NCBI GenBank assembly: GCA_965249765.1 | Contig: CBDFMR010000004.1 | Coordinates: 248,001 to 312,000, forward strand | DNA length: 64,000 nt | Origin: CBDFMR01 sp965249765 | GTDB taxonomy: Bacteria; Bacteroidota; Bacteroidia; Chitinophagales; Saprospiraceae | Direction: 5' to 3' | Shown: piece by piece, positions 35,986 to 45,522 of the stretch | How the letters are laid out: every line of letters starts with the position of its first letter | How positions within the stretch are numbered: position 1 is the first letter of the stretch | Notes under the pieces: model-generated | Databases searched by the model: none | The model's input: the letters and a program-made list of their open reading frames with translations, nothing else | Told to the model about the DNA's origin: nothing | Program-made: the position numbers and the translations under genes

Positions 35986-37001
35986 CTGATCTGATCCAGT
36001 ATTGCTTGTAAAATCCTAAACTCATTTCCGGAGTCCTCTTGAGCAATATCCTTAGGAAATTTCTTTTCAATGATGGCATTGATATCAAATGATTCAATGA
36101 GGTGGTTTTTGACACGTTCTTTTAACCAGAGCTTTGTTTGTGATCGTCTTTTGTCTATAATTTCATGATCGAAGTCACTTCGTATAAGGGTCAGAAGTGA
36201 TGAGTAGACATCATCAACTGACTTGAAATCTATAGAGGAAACCAGAAGAACCCTCTTATTCCACTCAACATCGTTTCCTCTAAATATCTTCATCGTAGAG
36301 ATAACGGAAGATTGAAGCAGAGTTGCTGATTGGTATGACTCCCCATCGGCTTTATTGATCATGAATACATCAGCGATTTCCATGATACCTCGTTTTATTC
36401 CTTGCAAGTCATCTCCAGCACCTGGCATGAGCAACAGGATAACGAGGTCGACAAGGTTTTCAATTTTGGTTTCTGATTGACCTACGCCTACTGTTTCGAC
36501 GAGGGTGGTATTATATCCAGACGCTTCACAGAGGGAGATGGTCTCCCTAGTTCGGGGTGCAACGCCTCCTAGTAAATTACTTGAAGGAGATGGTCTTATG
36601 AATATGTCATCTGAAGCTGAAATACTTTCCATACGAGTTTTATCGCCTAGGATAGACCCTTGACTTTTAGTACTTGATGGATCTATTGGAAGCACCGCTA
36701 CGGACCGACCGTCATCTGCTATAATCTTGGCCAACTGATTGATAAAAGTACTCTTACCGACACCAGGACTTCCAGTGATTCCTATTCTGAGGCTAGGGTG
36801 ATCAAGAGCGGGAAGACACTTTAGGAGTTGCATGGATTTTTCACGATCTTCCTCACGTCGACTTTCTATGAGCGTGATAGCCCTACTCAGCACGTATCTG
36901 TTCTTAGTGGAGAATCCATTGAGCATATCCAATATCGATAAGTGCTTCTCCTTATGAGTTGAAAGATGTGGATTGATTCTATAACTGTCGTATTCTGACA
37001 A
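35982..37001 (-). CDS. meaB: Methylmalonyl-CoA mutase-associated GTPase MeaB
   Basis: This G3E-family GTPase protects and reloads the B12 cofactor of methylmalonyl-CoA mutase. The 339-residue sequence shows the P-loop GITGSPGVGKSTFINQLA, switch residues in PIDPSSTKSQGSILGDKTRM, the VETVGVGQSE motif, the base-recognition NKADG and a C-terminal dimerisation helix. It heads an operon with the M23 peptidase and bcp genes. A mutase-subunit-like gene lies upstream at 37676-38575 on the same strand, supporting the pairing. Confidence 0.95.
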   Translation of the reverse strand: MSEYDSYRINPHLSTHKEKHLSILDMLNGFSTKNRYVLSRAITLIESRREEDREKSMQLLKCLPALDHPSLRIGITGSPGVGKSTFINQLAKIIADDGRSVAVLPIDPSSTKSQGSILGDKTRMESISASDDIFIRPSPSSNLLGGVAPRTRETISLCEASGYNTTLVETVGVGQSETKIENLVDLVILLLMPGAGDDLQGIKRGIMEIADVFMINKADGESYQSATLLQSSVISTMKIFRGNDVEWNKRVLLVSSIDFKSVDDVYSSLLTLIRSDFDHEIIDKRRSQTKLWLKERVKNHLIESFDINAIIEKKFPKDIAQEDSGNEFRILQAILDQIR

Positions 37002-37219
37002 TATCAGGTAGTTAAATAAAGTATTAACAAAATTAACAAAAATACATTAGATAATTTTATAATATATAAGTCTCTGTTTATGACGACTTTTTTTACTTAA
37101 AGATATCCTAATAACGCAAGATCAATCTTAAGAGTTGTTAATCTGTGATTAAACACCATCTCAGTCTTGCTTCCCTGACCACTAGTCTTCACCTTGCAAC
37201 CAAATAATAAAATGTCATT

Positions 37220-37603
37220 ATGAGAATACTTACTTTTTGCTTTATAATCCTTTTGGTCGGATGCACCGATGATTACAATGAAAAGATACTACCTGTTACC
37301 GGTATCTATGATGCATACATAGTAGGCTTGACAGGCCCTGTTTCAATATCCGTGTCCTATGAGAATCATGACATCGTATTGATAGATGCTCCTCTGGATG
37401 GTGAGACCTGGACCACGACGAGACTTAGGGTTTGTGAAAATCACGAGGATTACTTCGATATCGAATTTGATGAGGAGAACATTGGCAACAGGAGGACCAT
37501 CGAAGGACGGGGCTATTATAGTGACTATACCATACAACTCGATTATATTATTACTGATGAGCTCGGAGAATGGTCCTTCACACTGATTGGATCCAAATTA
37601 TAG
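37220..37603 (+). CDS. Small lipoprotein of unknown function
   Basis: The 127-residue protein has a lipobox signal (ILTFCFIILLVGC) followed by a beta-rich domain (GIYDAYIVGLTGPVSISVSY, GRGYYSDYTIQLDYII) that resembles the small calyx or Ig-like folds of Bacteroidota lipoproteins. It lies alone between the minus-strand meaB and mutase-like genes. No function can be assigned. Confidence 0.7.
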   Translation: MRILTFCFIILLVGCTDDYNEKILPVTGIYDAYIVGLTGPVSISVSYENHDIVLIDAPLDGETWTTTRLRVCENHEDYFDIEFDEENIGNRRTIEGRGYYSDYTIQLDYIITDELGEWSFTLIGSKL

Positions 37604-37675
37604 AGTAGCTGACCGGGGTGGTTCAAGCTATTTCTTAACCTGTTAATTAAACACTCTCTTACCTCCCGATCTTTT

Positions 37676-38575
37676 TTACATTCCGACAATGTCCACAATT
37701 CGATTCGTCATCCGCTCAATCAAATAACTGCCTTTTAGAGGATCGCTCACTCTATGAATTCCAGCTTCATGAGTCATAATATGTTGTATCATAGGAATGA
37801 GTCTGTTCAGCTGAGAAGAATCAATAAACTTGACTTGTATAAAGTCGGTACAGCCGAGATGACCTGCTACCATAGAAGTCGATGAGCTGATCAACGCATT
37901 TTCCCAGTTGGTATTCGTGGTAATCTCTGGCAATTGAAATACAACTTTAAGTGTACTAGTCGGATTTACCTTATTCCAAATTATTCTAACTGCACGAAGG
38001 ATGGCAATCTGCAGATAGAAATCCTCAACAGCAGAAATCGTAATGAGTGTCTTTTCCTCGGGATCATGATCAGCAACTTTATTGTACCAAGATGATAGCG
38101 ATTCAAGGTAATTTTCGCGAGACAGATGAAGGGTGGGACAATCACCAGAAGTCTTAAATATGTGTAGAAACTCTCCAGGGATATTAGGCATGTAAGAGGC
38201 TGAGGCTTTGACTTCAATATCCAATGCGGACATTAACACTCCGTTAAAGACCCGAGAATAATCCAACGAGGGATGATGGTGAATAGATACCAGCCCAATA
38301 TCCAAAGTTAACTGTTGCAGGATCGCAGCATTGAGTATGTCTGAATCTTCAACATCGAAGACACAGGACATTCTTGTATCGATATTCCCTAATTCATTAG
38401 ATGAGTTATCGTCATTATAACCATGGGCAAAAGGCCCAATACCTAATTCTGGATATGCATTGTTAAGCAATTCTTCCCAGTCATTCTTACCCTCAATGTC
38501 TTCTTTAATTCTATCAAGCCATTCACTTTCTGATGAAGTTCCAAAATCAAAAAAAATACCCTCGCTGCTTTTCAC
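37676..38575 (-). CDS. Short methylmalonyl-CoA mutase small-subunit-like protein
   Basis: The 299-residue protein resembles the TIM-barrel part of the small (non-catalytic) subunit of methylmalonyl-CoA mutase. It has GIGPFAHGYN early, FLQIAILRAVRIIWNKV-type helices (FYLQIAILRAVRIIWNK), and the end motif VSDPLKGSYLIERMTNRI, equivalent to DPAAGSYYIE. It is shorter than usual and stops straight after the barrel, with no B12-binding C-terminal domain. It likely pairs with a catalytic MutB encoded elsewhere, converting succinyl-CoA and methylmalonyl-CoA. meaB nearby fits this. Whether it is functional or reduced is unclear. Confidence 0.75.
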   Translation of the reverse strand: MKSSEGIFFDFGTSSESEWLDRIKEDIEGKNDWEELLNNAYPELGIGPFAHGYNDDNSSNELGNIDTRMSCVFDVEDSDILNAAILQQLTLDIGLVSIHHHPSLDYSRVFNGVLMSALDIEVKASASYMPNIPGEFLHIFKTSGDCPTLHLSRENYLESLSSWYNKVADHDPEEKTLITISAVEDFYLQIAILRAVRIIWNKVNPTSTLKVVFQLPEITTNTNWENALISSSTSMVAGHLGCTDFIQVKFIDSSQLNRLIPMIQHIMTHEAGIHRVSDPLKGSYLIERMTNRIVDIVGM

Positions 38576-38639
38576 TAGAAGTCTTTTAATAATTAATAAT
38601 TACGCAACCTGCTGCCAAACTATTTGGCCTCCTATTGGT

Positions 38640-38647
38640 TATCTTTG
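38640..38647 (+). promoter_or_regulatory. Bacteroidota -7 element for the isc genes
   Basis: TATCTTTG matches TAnnTTTG and lies 41 bp before the iscS start. It is in the divergent spacer with the mutase-like gene. Confidence 0.45.
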
Positions 38648-38688
38648 TACGCTTTAAAATTAAGTACTGTCAACTTTAATCGAAGATA

Positions 38689-39912
38689 ATGAATAAAGCC
38701 AAATTGATCTATTTGGACAATAATGCGACGACCCCTACTGACCCTAGGGTTGTAGAGGCAATGCTACCATATTTTTATGATATCCCTGGTAACGCAGCGA
38801 GCCGTAATCACCCATTTGGATGGCAGGCAGAAGAAGCAGTGGATCAGGGTCGTGAGAAGATCGCTAGTCTACTAGGTGTAGATTCAAAAGAGATCATTTT
38901 TACATCTGGAGCCACAGAGGGTGACAACCTAGCCATCAAAGGTGTCTACGAGATGTATGCTCGTAAAGGCAACCATATTATTACACTCAAGACGGAACAC
39001 AAGGCAGTACTAGACTCTTGTAAGAAGATAGAGAAAATGGGTGGAAGTGTAACTTATCTTGATGTACACAGAGATGGTCTGGTCGACTTAGAAGCATTGG
39101 AAGGAGCCATCACTGACAAGACTATTCTTGTGTCGGTTATGTGGGCAAATAATGAAACCGGAGTGATCCAGCCCATGAAGGCAATAGGGGAGATATGTGC
39201 TCGCAAAGGGGTCCTACTAATGAGTGACGCGACACAGGCCGTCGGTAAAATTGAAGTGAAACCCAAAGAAGTGGGTGTTCATCTTTTGGCATTTTCCAGT
39301 CATAAAATGTATGGCCCCAAAGGGATAGGTGCCTTGTTTGTCAACAGAAAAAATCCGCGTGTCAAAGTAACTGCACAGATCGATGGTGGAGGTCACGAGA
39401 GAGGAATGAGATCAGGTACGCTTAATGTACCTGGAATTGTAGGATTTGGAAAAGCTGCTGAACTGGCAGATCAGGAAATGTCAAAAGACGCCCAGCGATT
39501 ATCAGACCTGAGAAATCAGCTGGAATCTGCATTGATTAGTAACCTTGAAGAAGTATATATAAACGGTAGTGTAGAGAATCGTATGCCACATGTTTCTAAT
39601 TTATCATTCAAGCATGTCGAAGGGGAAGGCCTTATGATGACGTTCAATCAAAACATTGCCGTGTCATCAGGTAGTGCTTGTACCAGTGCATCCCTAGAGC
39701 CGTCATATGTGCTCATGGCGCTGGGTTTGGGTGATGATCTAGCCCACTCGAGCATCAGATTTAGCCTCGGTCGATTTACTACTGAGGAAGAGATCAACTA
39801 TGCTATAGAAGCACTTACACATGGTGTCACACACATGCGTAATTTGAGTCCAATATGGGAGATGTATAAGGAGGGTGTCGACCTTGAAAATGTTGTATGG
39901 TCAGAACATTGA
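38689..39912 (+). CDS. iscS: Cysteine desulfurase IscS
   Basis: This PLP enzyme removes sulfur from cysteine to supply Fe-S cluster assembly. The 407-residue protein starts YLDNNATTPTDPRVVEAMLP and has TSGATEGDNLAIKG. The PLP-binding Lys is in AFSSHKMYGPKGIGALF, and the mobile active-site Cys loop is SSGSACTSASLEPSYVL, characteristic of the IscS (group I) type. It leads an iscS-iscU-iscA operon, with iscU starting 50 bp later. There is no IscR, HscA, HscB or ferredoxin gene adjacent. Confidence 0.97.
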   Translation: MNKAKLIYLDNNATTPTDPRVVEAMLPYFYDIPGNAASRNHPFGWQAEEAVDQGREKIASLLGVDSKEIIFTSGATEGDNLAIKGVYEMYARKGNHIITLKTEHKAVLDSCKKIEKMGGSVTYLDVHRDGLVDLEALEGAITDKTILVSVMWANNETGVIQPMKAIGEICARKGVLLMSDATQAVGKIEVKPKEVGVHLLAFSSHKMYGPKGIGALFVNRKNPRVKVTAQIDGGGHERGMRSGTLNVPGIVGFGKAAELADQEMSKDAQRLSDLRNQLESALISNLEEVYINGSVENRMPHVSNLSFKHVEGEGLMMTFNQNIAVSSGSACTSASLEPSYVLMALGLGDDLAHSSIRFSLGRFTTEEEINYAIEALTHGVTHMRNLSPIWEMYKEGVDLENVVWSEH

Positions 39913-39962
39913 CCAAGAACTTATTTTTAATTAGATTTGTTATAAATAAACAACACGACGTC

Positions 39963-40346
39963 ATGGCATATTCGGAAAAAGTTCTTGAGCATTTTAAAAA
40001 TCCACTAAACGTGGGCACCATGGATAAGGAGCAACAGAATGTCGGTACTGGTCTTGTAGGTGCTCCTGAATGCGGAGATGTAATGCGACTCCAGATTGAA
40101 GTGGATGCCGAGACGCAGGTTATCAAAGATGCTAAGTTTAAAACCTTTGGATGTGGATCAGCTATCGCGTCGTCATCACTGGCTACAGAATGGCTCAAGG
40201 GCAAGTCTGTTGATGAGGCCATGGAGATTGATAACATGGATATCGTGGAAGAGCTTGCTTTGCCACCTGTTAAAATACATTGTTCTGTACTTGCAGAAGA
40301 TGCCATCAAAAGTGCCATTGAAGACTACAAGAAAAAAAATCAATAG
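39963..40346 (+). CDS. iscU: Fe-S cluster scaffold IscU
   Basis: The 127-residue scaffold protein has all three cluster-ligand Cys residues: GAPECGDVM, FGCGSAIASSS and IHCSVLAEDAI. The motif LPPVKIHCS, recognised by HscA-type chaperones in other bacteria, is also present. The ATG at 39963 gives the standard N-terminus MAYSEKVLEHFKNP, and an in-frame GTG further upstream is not needed. It accepts sulfur from IscS and passes [2Fe-2S] clusters on. iscA follows after 5 bp. Confidence 0.97.
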   Translation: MAYSEKVLEHFKNPLNVGTMDKEQQNVGTGLVGAPECGDVMRLQIEVDAETQVIKDAKFKTFGCGSAIASSSLATEWLKGKSVDEAMEIDNMDIVEELALPPVKIHCSVLAEDAIKSAIEDYKKKNQ

Positions 40347-40351
40347 GAACC

Positions 40352-40678
40352 ATGCTTTTTGTTGCCGATAGTGCTCGAGGAAAAATAGATGAATTAAAAA
40401 ACCAGGGCGAAGTATCTGACGATTTTTTTGTCAGAGTAAGTGTTACCAGTGGAGGTTGTTCTGGACTAAGTTATAAACTGGACTTTGACAATGAGTCACA
40501 GGAAAACGATCAGGTATTCGAGGACAATGGTGTCAAAGTAGTCACTGACCTCAAGAGTTTTTTATATCTGTGTAACACCACCCTGGAATTTTCTGGAGGA
40601 TTAGATGGAAAGGGATTTTACTTTAATAATCCCAATGCAGCCCGGACCTGTGGCTGTGGCGAGAGTTTCGCCGTATAG
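40352..40678 (+). CDS. iscA: A-type Fe-S carrier protein (IscA/HesB family)
   Basis: The 108-residue protein belongs to the HesB/IscA family of iron-sulfur carriers. The three conserved Cys are visible, one in TSGGCSGLSYKLDF and two in RTCGCGESF near the C-terminus. It ends the iscS-iscU-iscA operon. Such carriers pass clusters from IscU to target enzymes. Confidence 0.95.
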   Translation: MLFVADSARGKIDELKNQGEVSDDFFVRVSVTSGGCSGLSYKLDFDNESQENDQVFEDNGVKVVTDLKSFLYLCNTTLEFSGGLDGKGFYFNNPNAARTCGCGESFAV

Positions 40679-40809
40679 TAACAATTACACCTACATATTT
40701 AATAGTTAGATGAGAGCACTTGGTCAAATGGTGTCTAGAATCGTCTCTATTCGATAACTATATTGAAGTTTTATCGTCTTTTGTATATTGTCTAATAAAA
40801 TTGAAAATC

Positions 40810-41357
40810 ATGAAGAATTTTGCAGTTGTTTTACTAACTCTAATAAGTGTTTCAGCATACTCACAGTTTGGTATTAGAGGAGGAATAAATGGAGCCAATG
40901 TGGTATTGGAGGATGAAAATTTTGAGATATAAACAGATACTCGTATAGGTATAAACGTGGGTGTCTTTTACGAATCTGCGCTGAGTGAGAAATTTAGATT
41001 TAGACCGGCAGTGACGTATTCAGAGAAAGGGGCAAAGTCAAATGAGGGGACTTGTCTCTAAGATACATCGACATCCCTTTTGACTTTGTATATAGGTTCA
41101 GTACGGGGGTTAATAGCTTTTCTATAAACTTTGGACCGCCTTTTGGGCTCCTGACCAGTGCAACAGCTGATAGTGAAGATGTAAAAGAACAATTTAAAAG
41201 CTCAGAAATAAGTGCTGGTCTTGGAATTGCCTACGAAATAAATAAGTTGATAATTGGACTGTCTGGTAGTAGGAGCCTTTCAAATATCATAAGTGAAGAC
41301 CTAGAAGGAGCTGCATTCAAGAACTCAGTGGGCACTTTGTATATAGGATATAATTAG
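40810..41357 (+). pseudogene. Decayed small outer-membrane beta-barrel gene (paralog 1)
   Basis: The frame begins with a signal peptide (FAVVLLTLISVSAYSQ) and FGIRGGINGANVVLED. It meets TAA at about 40930, continues in the same frame to another stop near 41060, then shifts frame and runs to 41357 (LRYIDIPFDFVYRF, SAGLGIAYEINKLIIGLSGS, YIGYN). One nonsense codon and one frameshift break it. It is related to the gene at 42056 and, more distantly, to the intact one at 41488. Confidence 0.8.
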
Positions 41358-41487
41358 ATATAATTTTTTTTTTGATATATATTTTAATTTAATATAAATG
41401 TTCTATATTGCTTTCGATTTGAATGTCGGCTAGGAGATAATTTTCTCTTCTGGTCTAAAAATTTTTAAACTAAAAAAATCTTAAAGC

Positions 41488-41976
41488 ATGAAAAAATTAT
41501 TATTTGTTGCAGCGTTGTGTCTTGGATTCACATTTGCTGCTGAAGCTCAAGTCAATTTTGGTGTTGGCGCAGCTCTTGGTCTAGAAAGAGGAGGAGTTTC
41601 TGACGATTTCGATACGAAGCTTGGAATTGGTGTGAATTTACGAGCATTGTTCAATGTAGCTAATAAAATTGATGTTGCACCTCAGTTGACTTATTGGTTT
41701 GCTACTGCTCCAGACCCTGAGACCTTAACTTATGCAGAGGTGAGTGGAAATGTACATTACAACTTTTCTCAAGGTGAAGACACGATGAACTTTTATGGTT
41801 TAGCTGGTCTTAATTTAGGCTATATTAAAGCTGGTGTTGATGGTGGAGAAAGTGCAAGTGATACTGAAATTGGCCTTAACATAGGTGCTGGTCTTAGATC
41901 AGGAAGTATATATGCTGAGGTAATGTATGCAACCAATTGGGAAGACATATCGGTTGTAGTTGGATACTACTTCTAG
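41488..41976 (+). CDS. Small outer-membrane beta-barrel protein
   Basis: The intact 162-residue protein has a signal peptide (LLFVAALCLGFTFAAEAQ) and a barrel of about eight strands with the usual alternating pattern (VNFGVGAALGLERGG, VAPQLTYWFAT, FYGLAGLNLGYI, IGLNIGAGLRSGSIYAEVMY). It ends in aromatic VVVGYYF. It is the only intact member of a trio of neighbouring paralogs. The function is unknown and may be structural or a narrow porin. A strong terminator follows at 42006. Confidence 0.85.
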   Translation: MKKLLFVAALCLGFTFAAEAQVNFGVGAALGLERGGVSDDFDTKLGIGVNLRALFNVANKIDVAPQLTYWFATAPDPETLTYAEVSGNVHYNFSQGEDTMNFYGLAGLNLGYIKAGVDGGESASDTEIGLNIGAGLRSGSIYAEVMYATNWEDISVVVGYYF

Positions 41977-42005
41977 ATAGTATAAGGATAATTAAATGAA
42001 ACTTT

Positions 42006-42038
42006 AAGGAAGAAGGTGTAATGCCTCCTTCCTTTTTT
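42006..42038 (+). terminator. Rho-independent terminator after the intact barrel gene
   Basis: AAGGAAGAAGG and CCTCCTTCCTT pair with one bulge around a seven-base loop and are followed by TTTTTT. It ends transcription of the 41488 gene. Confidence 0.8.
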
Positions 42039-42055
42039 ATTAAAACAGAAATAAC

Positions 42056-42633
42056 ATGAAAGAATAATTGTTATCAGCGATTCTACTAGTTGTAGGATTA
42101 AGTATATCATTTGGTCAACTTGGAATTCGTGCGGGTGTCAATTTCTCTAATGTAAATATTAAATTTGGAGGACTTGAACTTTCTGCAGACAGTAAACTAG
42201 GATTTCATGATGGGCTTGTATATGATTTGAATGTAGGGAACAAAATTACCTTTCGTCCTGGAGCACTTTTCTCAATGAAAGGAACTCAAGCTGAAGATAT
42301 CACTACGGGCGAAACTACATCTACGTCATTTGACTATTTGGAGATTCCATTAAGTTTTGTATACACTCCTTCTGAGGACGGTAGGGGACTTTTTATAGAT
42401 AGGGACCCTATCTAGAGTTATTGATGTCTGCTAAGTCAGGTGACGATGATATCAAAGATGAAGCTAAGAGTACGGACTTTGGTCTCAACTTAGGATTAGG
42501 ATATCGAGTAAATGCCAATATATCGGTAGAAGCACAATATTCATTGGGCCTAAGTAATATCGATGACTCTGGTGAAGATGAAGTATCTGCTAAAAACACA
42601 AATATTGCTCTCTACGGGATTTATCATCTTTGA
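42056..42633 (+). pseudogene. Decayed small outer-membrane beta-barrel gene (paralog 2)
   Basis: ATG at 42056 is followed by a TAA at codon 4, then an otherwise good signal peptide and barrel (LLSAILLVVGLSISFGQLGI, RAGVNFSNVNIKFGG, YLEIPLSFVYTP). A second interruption near 42415 shifts to the frame ending DFGLNLGLGYRV and NTNIALYGIYHL. It shares FGxLGIRxGxN and the IP(L/F) strands with the gene at 40810. Not expected to be functional unless translation restarts. Confidence 0.8.
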
Positions 42634-42652
42634 TAGAAACCTATGTGTACAA

Positions 42653-42686
42653 AAAAGGGATGTCATATAGATTTGACATCCCTTTT
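42653..42686. terminator. Bidirectional terminator between convergent genes
   Basis: AAAAGGGATGTCA and TGACATCCCTTTT form a perfect 13-bp stem with an eight-base loop. A-rich and T-rich flanks on the two sides allow it to end both the + strand barrel gene and the minus-strand DUF2807 gene. Confidence 0.85.
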
Positions 42687-42705
42687 CTATTTTTTAAGAG
42701 ACCTT

Positions 42706-43401
42706 TTAATTAGACTTCTTCACAGTACCACCGCTGTACTTTCCTTCTTTGATATTTTCTTTCTTTGGGTCACCTTTATACTTTACAGAAGCTCCACTAC
42801 TTGCCTCAGCAGTAATCTCTCTAGTTGCCCACACCTTGGCTGATGCGCCTGATGAAGCTTCTACATCGACACTTTCTGATTCGTATTGATCAGCCTTGAA
42901 ACTGGCGTCAGAGCTTACGTCGGCCACGAGGTGATTCCCTATACCCTTGAGTCTTACACTCGCACCAGAACTGACTTCCACTGTTGTATCATCACTTGTC
43001 AGATTCATCGTGCAAGTTGATCCACTGGATGCAGCTATCATGAAATCATCAGCTTTGATGAGTCCCTCTGAACCTACATGAGCTCCAGCACTCACATCGA
43101 TACCATCAATGTCAATAAAGTATACGTCTACATTGGCTTTACCTTTAGATGTTCCAAAACCAAATTTCTTCTTCTTGAATTTTATTACAAGCCGATCACC
43201 GTCGTTCTTAACAATGAGACTCTTGAAATCGCCTTTGATCATTTCTACTTCCACTCTATCGGTATCTGAAGCAATAAGACTTACATCTACAGAAGTACTT
43301 GCCTTAAGAATCTTAAATCCATCTATATCTACAGACTGAGAGGTAAGTGACATCGATAGAAGTAATAGTATCAGAAAAGGGAATGTTTTTCTTATAATCA
43401 T
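42706..43401 (-). CDS. DUF2807 (head GIN domain) adhesin-like secreted protein
   Basis: The 231-residue protein has a signal peptide (FLILLLLSMSLTSQ) and a right-handed beta-helix-like DUF2807 domain. Its repeated turns of the type DISAGAHV, ASSGSTCTMNL, VSSGASVRLKG and ASSGASAKVWA are the diagnostic 'SSGAS' repeats of the family. Such proteins are thought to be surface or periplasmic beta-solenoids, and the ligand is unknown. It is alone, with its 3' end at a bidirectional terminator. Confidence 0.88.
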   Translation of the reverse strand: MIIRKTFPFLILLLLSMSLTSQSVDIDGFKILKASTSVDVSLIASDTDRVEVEMIKGDFKSLIVKNDGDRLVIKFKKKKFGFGTSKGKANVDVYFIDIDGIDVSAGAHVGSEGLIKADDFMIAASSGSTCTMNLTSDDTTVEVSSGASVRLKGIGNHLVADVSSDASFKADQYESESVDVEASSGASAKVWATREITAEASSGASVKYKGDPKKENIKEGKYSGGTVKKSN

Positions 43402-43464
43402 GACCTCAAGATTTGAGGTGAATAATGTGGAATTGAAGTTAGATATAAAGTTACTCCAGAAATA

Positions 43465-45522
43465 TCAATACTTCAAGAGTTTATCGATGGCGGCCGCCAC
43501 TTTTTCGGTAGATGGGATCATTGTTTGTTCTAATGTTTCATTTAGTGGAACGGCTGGCAAATCTTTAGCACCGAGAGTGATGACGGGTGCATCTAATTTT
43601 TCAAAGCAGTTTTCCTGGATTCTTGCCGCTATACTTTGTCCAAATGAATTGGAAACCGGTTCTTCTGTGACAACAAGGCAACGATTGTATTCTTTGACTT
43701 TCTTATAGATTAAATCTTCATCAAGGGGATACAATGTTCTGAGATCTAGGACACCCACTTTTCCTTCAAATTGATTAGCTGCATTTTCAGCCCAATGCAC
43801 TCCCATGCCGTAAGTAACGACAAGAACACTCAGTATCTCAGTAGTTGACTTCTCTTTAACCATTCGTCCAATTCCAAAAGGTAGTATATAGTCCTTGTCA
43901 GGCATTTTGCATTTCGCTGCAGATGTACCTTTGACTTTTGACCAGTACAGTCCCTTATGCTCCAGCATCACGACAGGATTGGGGTCATGATATGCAGCTT
44001 TCATCAGACCTTTGAGGTCGGCACCATTGCTCGGGTAGGCAATCTTGATTCCCTTGATATTACAAAGAACAGACTCTACAGATGACGAGTGATATGGTCC
44101 GCCATTTCCATATGCACCTATAGGAACTCTCAAGATCATACTCACAGGCCATTTCCCATTGGATAGATAGCAACTGCGACTTACCTCTGTAAATAGTTGG
44201 TTGAGTCCTGGCCATATGTAATCGGCAAATTGTACCTCTACAATAGGCTTGAGTCCCACTGCTGACATGCCTACCGTACTCCCTACAATAAATGCTTCCT
44301 GGATAGCGGTATTGAATACGCGGGTGTCACCGAATTTTTGAGCGAGTAAAGCCGCCTCTCTAAATACTCCACCCAGCCTGGCTCCTACATCCTGACCATA
44401 AAGAAGACATTCCTTATGATCTTCCATCAGTTCCTTAATGGCATAAAGAGCACAATCGACCATTAAAGTTTCTTCGGCATTTTTCGGTGCCCGCTTACCC
44501 TTTTCTTTGATTACGGTCGTTGGAGCAAAGTCATGAGACATTAAATCCTCGGGTCTTGGGTCGTCAGCATTGTGAGCTTTTTCAAGATCATTTCTGACCA
44601 ACGTAGAGGCATTGTTCTCAATCTTCTTTATTTGTTGCTCGCTCCATCCGGCTTTCTTCGCTTGTTTCCGTAGTATAGGATAGGGATCCTCTTTTTTATC
44701 TTCTTCAAGGTCATCTCTGTACCATTCCTTCCTTACTCCAGATGTATGGTGAGCTAGTAACGGGACATCTGCATGCACTATATATGGGCATCGATTTGCC
44801 CTCATATCCTTGACGATTTTTTGTAAGGAACTATAGCAGTCAGAAAAATCGGAACCTTTGATTCGTGCCGTTTTTATACCAGGAAATCCTTTGGCATAAC
44901 CGATTGCATCTGTCGATCTCACTTCTTCAGCTTTTGCTGATATATCCCAGTCATTGTCTTGAATCAAGTAGAGGATAGGCAGCTGCTTTAAATCTGCCAT
45001 TTGAAATGCTTCTGCCACCTCGCCTTCAGTTATACTTGCATCACCGAGAGAGCACACCACGATGGCTCGCTCAGATTTGGGACTCAGCTTGAGTATTTCC
45101 TTGTATTGAATTCCCATGGCAACTCCCGTAGCAGGAATGGCTTGCATACCGGTGGCCGATGATTGGTGAGGTAGCTTAGGTTTATCATCATCTCGCAAAC
45201 TAGGATGGCTATAATAGGTCCGACCACCAGAAAACGGATCATCCCGCTTGGCAAATAATTGAAGCATCAGCTCATATGGTTTCATACCAATAGATAATAA
45301 CATGGCGTCATCCCTATAGTAAGCAGATAGATAGTCTTGTTTTTTAAGTAACAACCCCATTGCAATCTGTACGGCCTCATGACCTCGTGACGAAGCATGG
45401 ACATATTTCGAGGTCAACTTAGCTTTCTCTTCATAGATGTCAGACATGGCCTTTGCTTTACACATCAGTCTGAATGCATCTGCTAGTAATTTCTTAGATA
45501 TGGAATTATTTTTCTCAGGCAT
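43465..45522 (-). CDS. 2-oxoisovalerate dehydrogenase E1, fused alpha and beta subunits
   Basis: The 685-residue fusion carries both halves of the thiamine diphosphate-dependent E1 of the branched-chain 2-oxoacid dehydrogenase. The alpha half (about 1-330) has HASSRGHEAVQIAMG and the ThDP motif VCSLGDASITEGEVAEAF with QDNDWDIS. The beta half (about 350-685) has LYGQDVGARLGGVF, NTAIQEAFIVGSTVGMSAVG and VEVQFADYIWPGLNQL. It decarboxylates the keto acids of Val, Leu and Ile for energy or branched fatty-acid primers. An enoyl-CoA hydratase gene overlaps upstream by 8 bp; E2 and E3 are not here. Confidence 0.93.
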   Translation of the reverse strand: MPEKNNSISKKLLADAFRLMCKAKAMSDIYEEKAKLTSKYVHASSRGHEAVQIAMGLLLKKQDYLSAYYRDDAMLLSIGMKPYELMLQLFAKRDDPFSGGRTYYSHPSLRDDDKPKLPHQSSATGMQAIPATGVAMGIQYKEILKLSPKSERAIVVCSLGDASITEGEVAEAFQMADLKQLPILYLIQDNDWDISAKAEEVRSTDAIGYAKGFPGIKTARIKGSDFSDCYSSLQKIVKDMRANRCPYIVHADVPLLAHHTSGVRKEWYRDDLEEDKKEDPYPILRKQAKKAGWSEQQIKKIENNASTLVRNDLEKAHNADDPRPEDLMSHDFAPTTVIKEKGKRAPKNAEETLMVDCALYAIKELMEDHKECLLYGQDVGARLGGVFREAALLAQKFGDTRVFNTAIQEAFIVGSTVGMSAVGLKPIVEVQFADYIWPGLNQLFTEVSRSCYLSNGKWPVSMILRVPIGAYGNGGPYHSSSVESVLCNIKGIKIAYPSNGADLKGLMKAAYHDPNPVVMLEHKGLYWSKVKGTSAAKCKMPDKDYILPFGIGRMVKEKSTTEILSVLVVTYGMGVHWAENAANQFEGKVGVLDLRTLYPLDEDLIYKKVKEYNRCLVVTEEPVSNSFGQSIAARIQENCFEKLDAPVITLGAKDLPAVPLNETLEQTMIPSTEKVAAAIDKLLKY

